Shown here: positions 50,151 through 62,676 of the stretch, in pieces
Numbering within the stretch: the stretch's first letter is position 1
Layout: each line of letters opens with the position of its first letter
Source of the DNA: Monosporascus cannonballus
Taxonomy: Eukaryota; Ascomycota; Sordariomycetes; Xylariales
Assembly: GCA_004154925.1 (NCBI GenBank)
Contig: QJNS01000745.1
Coordinates: 52,317 to 116,316, forward strand
Direction of reading: 5' to 3'
DNA length: 64,000 nucleotides
The notes under the pieces: model-generated
Database searches by the model: none
Seen by the model: the letters and a program-made list of their open reading frames with translations, nothing else
Told to the model about the DNA's origin: nothing
Made by a program: the position numbers and the translations under genes

Positions 50151-50533
50151 TGTCACGACCTAGCAAGCTACGACCTCTAGGAACGGTCGCAACAGAAACA
50201 GCCAAGAAGACCAAGTGGGTCAGGTCACGTGATGGACCACCAACTTCCTGGTGGCAAGCTAATAAGCCGGATTACCAATTTACTAGTAGTAAACCAGTAA
50301 ATCGGGTTATCAACTTTCTAGTAATAAGCTAGTATATCGGATTAGATATATATATTTATTAATTCCATAATTTAAATAAGATTAATACATAATATTACTT
50401 TCTTTCTTATAATATTTTTGATATTCTGAAATATTATAGGTTTTATTTTATTGCTTATATCTTAACGTTATTTTTACTAATATAAACTTGTACGATTAGG
50501 TTTAATAGTTAGTTAAACCTTTTAGCCGTTATA
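50151..50533 (+). repeat. solo LTR related to the gypsy LTRs
   Basis: It starts TGTCACGACCTAGCAAGC and ends AGCCGTTATA, 383 bp. It is homologous to the LTRs at 55771 and 61900 (inverse orientation) and shares AACGGTCGCAACA and TCACGTGA with the F LTR. Flanks TCCTA and CCTTA fit a 5-bp duplication after C to T changes. The first 190 bp are unmutated. An open frame at 50150-50332 merely reflects this. Confidence 0.75.
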
Positions 50534-51504
50534 CCTTAATATGTATAACCGTATAAAATTTTCGATATAAAGCAAATAAGTACTTTTTAATACGAAAAAC
50601 AAATGACAATATAAAATATAATAATATCGTTAATTTAGCGATACTTTTCGAAATTCGATTGTATACTAATTTTCGTGACCATCGAAAATAAGAAAATATT
50701 GTAAATCTTTAATATACATTGTTATATATCTATTTTTAAGCGTTTTCGTTTAAAATAAATATTTAATCGAATGAATATAAGTTATTAATAAATAAAAAAA
50801 CGAACTTTTTTAAAAAAACTATTTAACTACAAATATTAATTATTTGTATTATTATAAATTTTTTTGGACTTTTTTATTAAATATATTTAAATAATTTACG
50901 TTTTTTAGAATTTATTATAATTATATTCATTATTATAAAAAATATATTAAATATTCTCTTTCGTCGAAACTTTAAATAATTTTCATAGTATCGTTATTTT
51001 AATTATAATGCGTATAAAGTTGAATTATTTATAAATATCTCTAAATTTCTATATTAAAGTTTTTAACAATTTTGCTCTTTTTGGTTCAAGAACGTTTAAT
51101 ATTCTCTTACCGTGTAATAATATATTGCGCAAGTTATAAAATTTATTATATTTTTTAACGTATTAACACCAGATAAAAAACGTTTGTACACTTAGGTTAG
51201 AAATTTGTTTAACGATCGGTTTTCTTTAGTTCATATTAATTTTCTTATATTAGAAATATTTTTGATTCGATCACGTTTACTGTAATATTAAGCTTTTAAA
51301 GTCGGTTCGATAACATCGTATATTATATTAAAGTTTTTTATAATTTAGAGTCTATCTACGAGTTTGATTAAACGGCTAAATTTATTTTCATTTTTTAGAG
51401 AACGATTTGCGCCAGAAGTTTTAAATAATATATAATTAAAGTTAATAATTAAAATGCGAATAAAAATTAATTACAAGTTCGTTAGGTTATACGCTTATAT
51501 AATA

Positions 51505-54500
51505 CGTTGAAATAACTTTAAAAATCTTTACATTTTTATGTAAAAATCAAAAATTTATAACGTTAAACTCAATAGCTTATAACGTTAAAATATTATAATT
51601 AAAAGAATTTCGCATTTAGTTTAAAAATTATATTTATACGTACGTTTCTGAAATAGTCTCAAACTTAATTTGTAATGGCAAATTGCTCAATTATTATTAA
51701 GTATTACGTTAAGCTCTTCAAGTATTTTATAATATATCATAATTTTTAGTAATTACAAACGAATAAAATAAAAAGGATTTAAATTTTTATAATAGATCTC
51801 CTGTTCAGAAAATATTTCCAATTATTAATGATTTCGAATATTAAATATATAAATATTATAAATATCATAGTTATATATTTAAATTCTATTATAATATTAA
51901 TATAATCGCATAATACGATTATATACATTATATAATATAATGTACTGAAAAAGATGTTAAATTCACAATGTTTCTTCTATATTTTAAAACAAGTTTACAA
52001 TTACTTGTAAATAGGTTACAATTATATTTATACATTTCTAAAAACTAAATTAATATTTTTATAAAAAAGTTTAATTTAAAGCAATCAAATTGTTATTGTA
52101 CTGCTATAATATAAACTTAAATCATATTTATAATTTGTTTCCTTTTCTTAAACATTTAATTTTTAATTTAAGTAATCTTTTCCTTTCTATATCTATATTA
52201 ATATTATTATTTAATTGTAAAATATGATCTAAATAAATTTAAGAATTATAAATATTACAATTGATTGTATCTATTAGTAATAAATAAAAAAGAAATAAAC
52301 TTTTCCGATATAAATAAAGGTTTATATCGATTGTTTAGTAAAATATCGAATTTTTAATATTTATTGAATATAAGCACTAGAATTCTGCTAAGTTGTTGTT
52401 ACGTATAATATAATATTGAATATTGAGATTATTATTAGCTAAAGCATATTCCCTTAAATACAACTAACAAAAATACGTTCATAAGTTATATATTTTAAAA
52501 TATCAAAGTATAAAACAACTTGTATAAGTACTATAACGTTCTAAAAACAACATATAGATTCGATTTCGAATTAAAGAATTTAACAAGTACCAAACTAAAA
52601 TATTAGAATTTGAAAGTAAAAGAATTTATCATAAAGATTAAATTTAAATATAAACTTTCAAGTTTTAAATTATTTTTAATCTTGAAAGATAATTTTATAA
52701 AAATGCGTAAGAAAAATAGTTTAGGAATTAACTATATGAATATATATATAGAAATATCTGTAAGTTACCTGTAATAAAGAAAAAAGTATTAATCAACCTG
52801 CTCAGGAAATAGATTTACTAAGCTGTATAAATAATTTAAATGATTAATATTTAATATTAAGCTAGGAGTTTTTAAAAATCAAGAGCTATTCGGAAATTAA
52901 TAGAAATATATATGCCGAACTTTCAAACTTAAAAACAAATAAAGAAATTCCAAATATTTATTTATAAAAGGGAAGAATTACAAACGAAAGAAACCCTAAT
53001 AATCTTGATAATAACAATGTATATATCTTAAACGTTACGATAATTTACAAAAATAAAATAATACGCTTGTTTTTAATTCAAAATTAAAAAATATGTATTT
53101 ATATATTTTTATAATTATAATGTATAACAAAATAAAAGTGTAAGAAATTGGATAATATCTATAAAAGAATCGTAGAAACTACATTATAAAAAACGCGAAA
53201 CGTTTTAATCTTGTATTTAACAAATGTACAATATATATAGATAAATTAAATATTAAAGCTGCTATATTTTGAATAGTGTTTAAAACCTATTTTTAAGTAT
53301 TGTCTTGAAAAAGACCTGAAAGATTTAAAGCGTTTAAAAAAAACAAAATATTAAAATAAATACCAATAGTAGTAGCTAAATTTATATTAATCACTTGTAA
53401 ATAGACAATTATATATAAATTATAAAAAAGTAAAGCACTGAACATTTAGAAATTATAGATATATATAGAGGGTAATCTTTTTAGAAAATCGATAATTTAT
53501 ATATATACGTTATTATATGTATAATTAATTTTTATACAATTACAATAATTATAATAATCGAATTTACTCTTAAAATTAGATAATTCGACGTAAAATAACG
53601 TTTCTTAAATGTTTTCTATATAATATCAACTTTTATAACATATGGCTTTCTAAATAGCTTTAAAACAATAGTCTTTATATAGGAGTCGAATAAACTGTAT
53701 ATAAATTTAAATATTTACTTTTATTATAATGTTATGAATATATTTTAACATTAAAAATATAACATTTATTTACTATTTAAAAACCGCGGTAATTACTTAA
53801 TATATAATACGGCCTCTTAGTTCTTACATTTATTTTCAAAGTATTTGGTGTTTTTCGTTTACTTAAAATATTAATACAGAATTAATAGATTGATCTCAAA
53901 ATATAAAAAAGTATATAGATAAAAATTAAAAACTATAAATTAATTTTTTAAAAATACGTTATAGTTAGAATAAATCAGAAAGAAAAAGTATATTGTTTTA
54001 TAATTTGTATATTAAAATTGCTACTATTTATTTTAAGTTAAGAATTAATGTTTATATACTGTTGCTTATTCTAAATATAAAATATAATATTTTTACAAAT
54101 AAAACTATATTTAAAAATATAACTAAGACAACCTATCTGTTTTTAGTAAAAAGAAATCTATTATTTATTAATAATCTTAAAATACGGCAATTTTTCTTCA
54201 ATTATATTTCATAAAATAGACTTGAATTCTAGCCATACTTTTTAAGTTGAGCAGAACACACAGAAACTTATTTCACGATACAAATCGCATTATTGACTAA
54301 ATTTCAAATATTTAATAATTTGTTAAACATTAAATATGAAAAAAGTACTATATTAAATAATAATAATATTTTTGATAAAATTTATTTTATTGACATTACA
54401 CTATACAGCTAAGAAAAACTATAACTCTAAAGTAGTTATTGCTAATTTTGCAATTAAATTCAACAAAATTTGTAACATAGATATAATAATTAATAAACGA

Positions 54501-55770
54501 TTTATTTAAGCATTAATTAATTTTCATTTAAATATAATTTGTATAATTAGGTCAAAAATAAAAGCGAGAATTATTTCACTTAAGTTGTTTATTAATAAAT
54601 TAACTGTTTATTATTAAATTATTTAAAGTTGTTTTGAAATACTCGCTTGAATTTTTGAAATTGATTTTTAGCTTATAAAACTTGTATGAAACTGTGTTAG
54701 AAAATTTGCATAAGATATATGATAAAATATATAATTTTATCAAGTTATAACCATTTTATTTTTCGAGCGAAAGTTTCTTAATAATTATGGGGAGATAAGA
54801 ACACTATTATTATTACTAATATTGTTATTAATCTAGTAATAGGTTTGCGATTTCTTTAAGACAAATACGCGCGTATGTATAACAATTATCTCTATAAACG
54901 CAAATACAGCTATTAGTATAATAAACGAAAATTCTTATTACTTTTCTTTTTTAACTGTTATTATTGCTTTTTTATCGAAAAAAAACGCATACGATTAAAC
55001 GCAAAGCGCAGATCTTCATTATACAATTACTAGGTTTTTTAAAAACTTATAAATAAAATAAGATATATAAAAGATTTGCTGTAAAATTAATATTAATTAT
55101 AAGAGCCGTATCCTAACGCACGGTAAGTGGTCGAATAAAAATAAGATTAATTAATTGTTAGTAAAAGCAAAAACGCCGAAGTATTAAAAAAGTACCTAGA
55201 TGTATAGCCTTAGTAGAAATTACTCATAGCAGCGTTAAAATATTTGCCGATACTTTTAAGCGTAAATACCGAACACAAATACGTTAAATTAAGTTCGACA
55301 CGGCGCGTACTGCATACTGGATACATGTAACGACAATTACTCGTCGGAATAACAAACGCAACGAGCGGTATAAGCGGCGCAAAAAATATAAACGCCGCAA
55401 AAGTATATATAACGAGTACCAAAATAATGCGAATATAAACGTAAAAGTAAATACAAACGAGGCAGCTATTGTTATTACGGTAGTTATTACTACGGCAATA
55501 ACAATAATAACGTCGGCTATAATAATAACATTTATATACGTACGACGAATTTTATAAACGCAAGTAATAGCTGAAAATTATATAACGAAAACGTAATAAA
55601 ATAGGTTATTATGGTTATTATTAATAACCTTATAAAATATTATCCGAAAGTTAAATATATTTAGATTAATAATAATAATATTATTATTATTAAATTAAAC
55701 GTTAATGCAGTAATTTTTTTTCTAAATTTAAAGAATTCACAAAAATGCTACAATGATTAATATAAAAGTT
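51505..55770. other. 4.3 kb of AT-rich sequence, nothing recognised
   Basis: Most is A/T with few CpG. I found no RT, integrase or transposase block, nor paired ends. A patch at 55090-55560 is richer in CpG (GGCGCGTACTGCATACTGG) and has GNN-rich codon strings, but no family is recognisable. Confidence 0.45.
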
Positions 55771-56085
55771 TATAACGGCTAAGAGTTTAAAAAGTATTAA
55801 ATCTTAATGGTTCGAGTTTATATTAGCAGAAATATCCAGCAAATCTAAATAATAAAACAATTATCATTACGTTTTATAATACTATATATATTTTAAATAT
55901 CGAACTTATAATTATAAACTGTAATTTTTTAAATTACAAAATTTACCCAATATATACATCAATTTCCAGCCCTGTAACATACTACTAATTAATTAATAAT
56001 CCGTTATATGATTTAACTTACTTGATTTTCTTAACTCTTTTTATCGCAACTATTTTCGAAAGCCGTAACCTATCCAATCATAATA
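55771..56085 (-). repeat. 3' LTR of element D
   Basis: 315 bp. TATAACGGCTAAGAGTTTAA at its plus-strand left edge and GCCGTAACCTATCC at its right edge match the 5' LTR. Confidence 0.8.
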
Positions 56086-57299
56086 CGATTTTTCTTTTTC
56101 TAAAATCTTGTTCTTAAAATTTCTGTCCTAGTAAATTCTTCGTTTCTTTAATTATGTTAAATCATATTTGAAAACGTCGCTTTTATAAAACCAAATAGCG
56201 TCACGTCTTAGCTAATTTAATTAAAATAAAAGGTTTTAAAACTATATCGTATTTCTTTCATGTTTTCAAAAGTTTTACTTATTAGATAATAAAAAGATTT
56301 ATCGTTATAAGGAATATACACGTCGTAAACTATTATATAATAAAACAGACGTTTTTATTTCTACAACTAATTACTACGTAATCGAAACTCGTTATTTTTT
56401 AAAAAAACCTAGTCGCCAAAAAAAACCTTTTTTAAATGCTTTGCTCGGTTATCCCACATCTACCGCTAACAATAACAACACCAAACGCAAAATGCTACAC
56501 TTATTAATCGTACCTTTTAATGCTTAAATAAGTCCGATAACTTAAATCGTAATAAAACTAAAATAATATAAAAGTTTAAACTTTAAAAGATTTAAGCGTT
56601 ATTAACTAAAACTCAGTTAATTTACAAACGTCGCTCTTATAGAATATTATTTAAACTCCAATTTTTAAGTCTGTTATTTTTAATAAAAATTGTTTAATAA
56701 ACGTTAAATATTTATAGATTTCTTTACAAGTTTTTAAATATTCTCGGAATATAAATACCCTTTTTTATTTAATTAAATACTATATAAGTCCGTTTTTTTC
56801 GTATATTAAGGGTTTTCTTTTTACTTTGTATATAAGTTTTTTTATTTTTACATTATCCTATTTCGTTGAGAATTTCATAATACGTATTATTATTTTAACT
56901 AAGAAAATTTAAAAACTTAGAAGAAATTTAATTTTTAATAAATTTCAACTAATAATTATTTTTGTAAAATTTTGCTTAGTGTTTTTACAACGTCGCATGT
57001 ATTTGAAATTAAAGTCTTATTAGATTCATTTATTAATTAGTTTTTATAAGGATGTAAATTGTTTTTCTTTTATTAAAAATCAGTTCTTTTTTAACTTTTT
57101 TAAATATAATACATGCTTATATAATTATATGCAAATTATAACTCAAACATTATCTTAATATTATAAAATTTATTATATATGTTTTTGTAAATATTAAATA
57201 TAAAACTAGAATTCGTCGTTATTGCAATGGTTTTAATATTTTCGTAATAATTAATATTATACTCTAATCATATAATAAATAACTTTTTAACCCAACTAT

Positions 57300-59100
57300 T
57301 TTGTTCGTAATTACTATAATATCTTATTCAAAATCCAATATTTATATTATTTATTTTATTTATCCGTTTATTTAACGTTTAAATATGTTAAATAACTTAT
57401 AGTTTAACCAGATTTATATTATAAAACTTTGTCAATATTTGAAAAAAATACACTTCCTTTATCGCAAATAGTTTTATGTAATAATTCGAATACATTAATA
57501 GTATTTATGAAAAAATTTATATATTATATATTCGACATTAATATCGTTTTCATATAGTAAAAAATGAAAAACCTTTATTAATGTATTAGAGATTTCGAAA
57601 ATATTTTCGTAATATATTTTTATTATTAGATTTTCGGATAATAAAGTTTTAATAATACAGTTCATAATAATCGAATCCTATAATCTTTTTAAAATTAATA
57701 ATACATATAACTTTTAATAAACTTTTTATCGTTAAATTTTGACCTTATTATAAAAAAAGCATTGTTATCGCATGTTTTGAACTATTATTATTATTTTAAG
57801 AAAATAATATATATATTAAAATCACTGTAAGATTGATAGATCTCTAAATATCTATATAATTAATAATTATGTATATTTCGTGCTAAATCTATTTAATACT
57901 TTTGAAAAACTTGTAATTTATTTAACTTTTCTATTTTTCGTATATTGTTATTATATCTTTTAATTTCTTGATATATATTATAGGATGTAGCTGATATTAT
58001 CGCAATTAGATATAAATATAAGTATCTGTCTAAATTTATATCGAAAAATATATAGCTAACTTTAACCAATTTCTTTTTAAGATTTAATTACTTACTTAAG
58101 ATATCGACTTTACCGTTTTTTAAACCTGTTTTATAAATAATAATAAAGTCGAAATTTGCTATTATTTTAAACATTGTAATTATCGTTTTATAACTTCTTC
58201 AATCGTAATACAACGATTAAAAATTTAATAATCCGTATAAACTCTAATTTAATATAAATTTTCAGTAAAATAATATCTAAAATCGCAAAAAATATAATAA
58301 TAACCATAAATTTCTAATTTGGAATACAGTAATTAAATTCGACCTTTTTTAATTCGTATAAAAACGCTATAACATATAATTTACCTTAATTATCCCGTTA
58401 TTTAACTATCTTATTTAACACATAATTTGAAATATCGGCTCTTAGTTCGACGAGGGGTACTAAATCATTTATAATTAACATTAACTTACTAGTAATCGTA
58501 TTTTTAATTTTCTAAAATATTTTTACTGCTTATAGTATTTATTAAATTTCTAATAAAACTTCTATAATAATTAACAAATCTAAAAATACCTATACATACT
58601 TAACTATTTTAAGGGTTATTGTAATATATTTTGAAGTAATAATATATCTCGGGTATTCCATTTTATATATATAGAACTAAATTCTTTTTAAAATAATTAA
58701 CAATTTAACATTCTATAAAACTTAAACGGTTTTATAAACGTATTTTAGGTATTCTTTTTTCGTTTCTAATAAATAAAAATGTCGTTAAGATAATATAAAA
58801 CAAAAACGTCGAGATTCTTTCGTAATATATAATTTATTATCCGTTAAAAGGTTGTTTGTCCTAGAGGCTGTTTTTAATTGATATCCCTCTTTGATTCTGA
58901 TAAAGTTATATCTATCTCTTAAATTGAATGCTGTAAATTATCTAGGTTTATAAAATCGGTCTTTTATATTTATAATCAAAGGTAATAATATTCGATATTT
59001 TAATAGTAATATCGATTAATTATTAATAGTCGATTATAAATCGCAATTTGCTAGTTTTCTAAAATAGGAAATATATTGAATATCTTATAAATAATTTCGA
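57300..59100 (-). pseudogene. Pol remnant of element D
   Basis: RT: CDLQSTINN...LLPLIINIKDRF then FTAFNLRDRYNFIRIKEGY, followed by KTASRT, at about 58830-59060. This matches the gypsy block VDYR-LN...YPLPLI through LDL--AY--IRIKEGDEWKTAFRT. Integrase: EYIIYKFFHKYY then a decayed IISDKGSVF (the frame shifts) and a decayed STAYHPQTDGQTE, at about 57350-57600. Glutamine and tryptophan codons are mostly stops. Confidence 0.75.
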
Positions 59101-59582
59101 AAATCGAACTTATTCTTTTTATAATCGATTTTCTAAATATTCTTTAAACGCGCGTAATTTGCTTTCGTTAAAGTTATAAATAAGTCAACACATTATAAAT
59201 AAGTTTTTTTAAAATAATTTTATGATTTTATTTATTATAATGTTATAATGTCGCATTAGTGTTTTTTTAATAAAAATTACTTATAGTTATAATATTATAA
59301 TAATACATTTTTTAAATTTTAACCTTTTTGTATTATTAATATAGATAGTTATTTAATTGCTTTAATTTCGCTTCATTCATAATAATAAGATATATTTTCC
59401 ATACTTGTTTTCTTTTTTGTATTTTATTTTTAGATAATAAAATATTTACCGTATCTTTATATTTATATTCGTCATTATGTAGAATCGAATACTAATTTCT
59501 TTTAAATTTTGCTTATCTATAAAGTATAAAACGAGCTTTACTCAGCCAATATCTTTATTAATTAATACTATATTTTTATATA

Positions 59583-59703
59583 TTGTAGGAGAATAATAAG
59601 AACTAGCTACTCCGCTATATGACTAATAGATTAGCAGTTTCAACGCTAAGATGCGTTAGAAGTCCCTATCCGCGCTTAAGTAGAAAACGTCCCGGAGCCC
59701 ATT
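59583..59703. repeat. small unmutated insert inside element D (possible solo LTR)
   Basis: TGTAGGAGAATAATAAGAAC...CCCGGAGCCCA is GC-balanced, starts TG and ends CA, and sits between RT and Gag of a mutated element. No second copy or clear target duplication is seen in the window. Confidence 0.4.
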
Positions 59704-60999
59704 TTCTTATATATATCCATAATTCTTCTAAAATTGTATCGTAATTTCTAAGTAAAAAGATATCGAAATCGATTGTTTAATATTATTTGTAAATAAAACT
59801 TTCAAAATAATTAATTTCGTATTCAATCTTTATATAATTATCAGAAAAAAGTTTAACCTTTGATATATGTAATTATATCAAATTTTAACTTATATCTTCA
59901 TAATAAATTAAGTTTATGAATAATATTGAATATAATTTAATTGCTGCTTAAAGGTTCGTAATTTGTCATTACGATATATTAATATATTCCGATTTCTATA
60001 ATTCGGACAATTAAATTATTAACTGTTTTTATTATCATAATTAAAGGCCTCTGTGGGATATCCTGTTAATTCTCTTAGACTTTGTTATTTTACGGCCTTT
60101 TTATAAATAATGCTTTTTAAACTATTTTTCAAATTTTTTAAATCGCACTTATATTTTTATATATACTACATGAAATTGTTATATTTCTTGTTTTTGTCGG
60201 CAAACTTAACTTTCGAATTATGGTAGTTGTTTTTGGTTTTGTTACACTTTTTTATTTATAGTATAGCATGTTATTACGTTAAGTCTATATTGTTTTTCTA
60301 TATATTTTGGATAAAAATATGAATTCCTAGCTTAGTAGTTTATTTCTTAAAGTGGATAATAAATCCTAATTAAAAATAAAAATTTATAATAACTCTTTAA
60401 TAATATTTTTCTATAATATGTCAGATTAGCGTTTTTATAGATTAATAATTATATTAATTATAAAAATAAAAGGTTTTATTTTACAGATATTACCTTTTTT
60501 CAGCTATGTTTATAAAGCTATTTGTTTATTAATATTATTTTCAAATGTAATAATTGGAATATAGTAATATTATCGTTTATTTATCTTATTATATTCGGTT
60601 TTATTAGAGAAATTAAAATCTTTTTATATATACGTATAATACGTTAATAAGTAGATTTCTTATATTTGTGACGTATAAAATACTTCTATTACTCATAATA
60701 TACGATATATATTTTGCTATATCGATTTGAAATTCCGAAACAAATAATTTCTATTTATTCTTAGTATTTTGTAATCATTCTTTTAAGGCGTTTTATTAAT
60801 TTTTAAACTTTTTCTAGGTTAACTTTTGAACTTTTAATATTCCGCGTTGAATCTTTTATCGTAATAGCTTTTATTTGTACTGGGCTTAAATTATATTAAT
60901 ATTCAGTTCATTTTTATCGCATAATTCGTTCTTCGAGTTAATTAATTGTTTTTCGAAAATAACAGTTTAAGTACCTTATCGTCGAGATTTTTTATAGAT

Positions 61000-61890
61000 A
61001 TTTCGATAATATCTTGTTTTAATATAATTATAATATTTAATTTTGTCTTTATATTTTGCGTTAAATCCCTTTAAATTTTATATATTTTAGCATTATGCTA
61101 TAGAATATAAAAAATGCGTTTCGTTCTAGTTTTCGTGATGTCTCGATTAGTTTTTATATTTTCGAATATATTATCGTTTTCTTTTCTTACGCGGTTCGTA
61201 TAACGTGTTATTAGTCTTAATAACCGTGTTAATATATTGATTTAAGGTTCTAGATTTTAAATTTTGAACAATTGTATCTTTAACGTTATCGTTTAATTTT
61301 TATAAGATGTGTCGATTAAATTATCGCTTTTATTATCGGTTTATCTTAGTTATCTAACTTCTAAAGGCAATAGCATACTTTAAAACAATTTTTTAAATAT
61401 AATTGCAAATTTTATTTTATGATCGTTGGTTTTTCGTTTATATTTTCGAAATTAGTTTTTAACTTTTTCTCAAAATTTTCGGAATTGGAAATTCTTTTTT
61501 AGTAACTTTTTTCTAATCGGTTTTAACGTTTTCTAAATAATTCCTTACAATTAATTTCAATTAATCCAAAGTATTGCCTATAAAAAAAGTTATTATCACG
61601 AAAATCGTTTTTCTAAACTCGCCCAAATCCTAAAATATAAATATACTTACGTTTAAGTATAAAAACTTTAAACATTTCTGTTTTTATTTTAGGGTTAAGG
61701 TTTTTTAGCCTTATGCCTTAACGTAATAATACGAATTAGGATAACCGTTATTTGATTCATAAGTTATTAAATTTGTTTTTCGAATTCCTTAATTTTAGCC
61801 TAGAACTGTATGATAATAAAACGTTAAGTATTAGTCGATATTTTAATTAAAGGAATAATGTTTAAAGTTTTACGATATTATTAAATAGAA
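61000..61890 (-). pseudogene. Gag remnant of element D
   Basis: The segment NVKDTIVQNLKSRTLNQYIN followed by VIKTNNTLYEPRKKRKR (about 61175-61290, minus strand) matches the C-terminal part of the gypsy Gag domain, where a D/N-LYERR motif is typical. Position directly downstream of the 5' LTR agrees. Confidence 0.7.
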
Positions 61891-61899
61891 TTTGCAACG

Positions 61900-62215
61900 T
61901 ATAACGGCTAAAAGTTTAATTAATTATTAAACTTTAATCGTAAGAGCTTGTATTAATAAAAGTATCGTAAATATCTAAATAATAAAATAATTATTATTAC
62001 GTCTCGTATTACTAAAAATATTTTAAGTAGCGAAATAATAATTATAAATTAATATTATTTAAATTATAGATTTTCACGACCGTATATATTTATATTCGAC
62101 TTACTAAGTTATTACCAGTAAATTTGTAATCTATTACGTAATTTAACGCACTTGATTTTTTCAGCTGTTTTTATCGCAATCGTTCTCGAAGGCCGTAACC
62201 TATCTAGTTATAATA
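61900..62215 (-). repeat. 5' LTR of element D
   Basis: 316 bp. TATAACGGCTAAAAGTTTAA at the left edge, GGCCGTAACCTATCTAG at the right. Its un-RIPed relative is 50151-50533. Confidence 0.8.
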
Positions 62216-62552
62216 ATTTAATATACGAAATTAATAGTAAATATAAACGCACAAAATATAAAATGAAAATTAAGTATAATATTGCTTATTATTATAGTAA
62301 TAATGAGGAAACCAAAAATATAATAATATTTTGGGCATACTTAATATAAATTTAGCTTACATTTTTCTTAATTCAATGAATTACTTACGTAATTTTCTTT
62401 ATTATTACGATTATTTAAAAATTTTTAAAAGATTTCCTGTTTAATAAAAAAATTGTTATAAAATAAATATAATTATATTAATCACTAAGTTTTTAACACC
62501 CCGGAAACTTATTCCGGTACGCCTATAGTATATAAAGAACTTCCTAGCTACC
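62216..62552. other. AT-rich flank passing into the right GC island
   Basis: RIP-mutated to about 62480, then unmutated (ACACCCCGGAAACTTATTCC). No feature recognised. Confidence 0.45.
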
Positions 62553-62676
62553 TGTTACGGCCTGGTCCATCGTAAGCGCTTCTATACAGCTCTAAGCACC
62601 AGCATGATTGCCACAATTGCGATCATTCCACTGATCTTTTGCGCTGGTGGCGTAATGGTATGGTGCAGCCATAACA
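62553..62676 (+). repeat. short TG...CA repeat, copy 2
   Basis: 124 bp, TGTTACGGCCTGG...GCAGCCATAACA, with a 5-bp TGTTA/TAACA terminal inverted repeat. It matches 25493-25624. GAACTTCC lies upstream of both copies. No open frame. Confidence 0.72.

Larger units (their letters stand above)
48060..51440 (-). pseudogene. Fot1-type transposase, split remnant
   Basis: It aligns along its length with the transposase remnant at 7690-8930, including the GACCATCGAAAATAAGAAAA segment where the second catalytic block (near 50665-50700) lies. In this copy that block still shows CGTGACCATCG, the complement of a GATGGTCACG codon string, so its Asp may be better preserved. Both halves carry many stops. It is coding-dead because of the 1.94-kb insertion. 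Confidence 0.72.
47838..51502 (-). mobile_element. second Fot1/pogo-like element, interrupted
   Basis: The left end CTATATAAGTTAGCGACTTA and right end ACGCTTATATAA correspond to the ends of 7141-8990. TA flanks both (47836-47837, 51503-51504). The transposase half in 48060-48598 aligns to 7620-7920 and that in 50540-51440 aligns to 7915-8900. Between them lies a 1.94-kb insertion with an X element and an LTR. About 20 bp of transposase sequence ending AAATTTT is present on both sides of the insertion. Confidence 0.82.
55771..62215 (-). mobile_element. gypsy element D, minus strand, both LTRs
   Basis: LTRs at 61900-62215 (5') and 55771-56085 (3') are direct repeats. Between them, on the minus strand, lie Gag (about 61000-61890), RT (about 58650-59100) and integrase (about 57300-57650) remnants in gypsy order. 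A pyrimidine run CGATTTTTCTTTTTCT directly right of the 3' LTR is the polypurine tract on the minus strand. No target duplication is evident. Confidence 0.83.

Noticed and set aside
53993..54214. 73-codon plus-strand open frame in AT-rich DNA, like those at 45861, 48079, 26082 and 26591
   Set aside because: Composition is only Ile/Lys/Asn/Phe/Tyr/Leu from A/T-rich codons; expected by chance in such sequence, or lying inside identified transposon remnants.
54795..54860. Similarity of GGGGAGATAAGAACAC to the start of the 59583 insert
   Set aside because: Too short and not sustained beyond about 20 bp.
62630..62660. tRNA-like box A (TGGCGTAATGG) in the short repeat
   Set aside because: No box B or cloverleaf can be drawn, and the TG...CA ends with a possible 5-bp duplication in one copy fit a retroelement end better.
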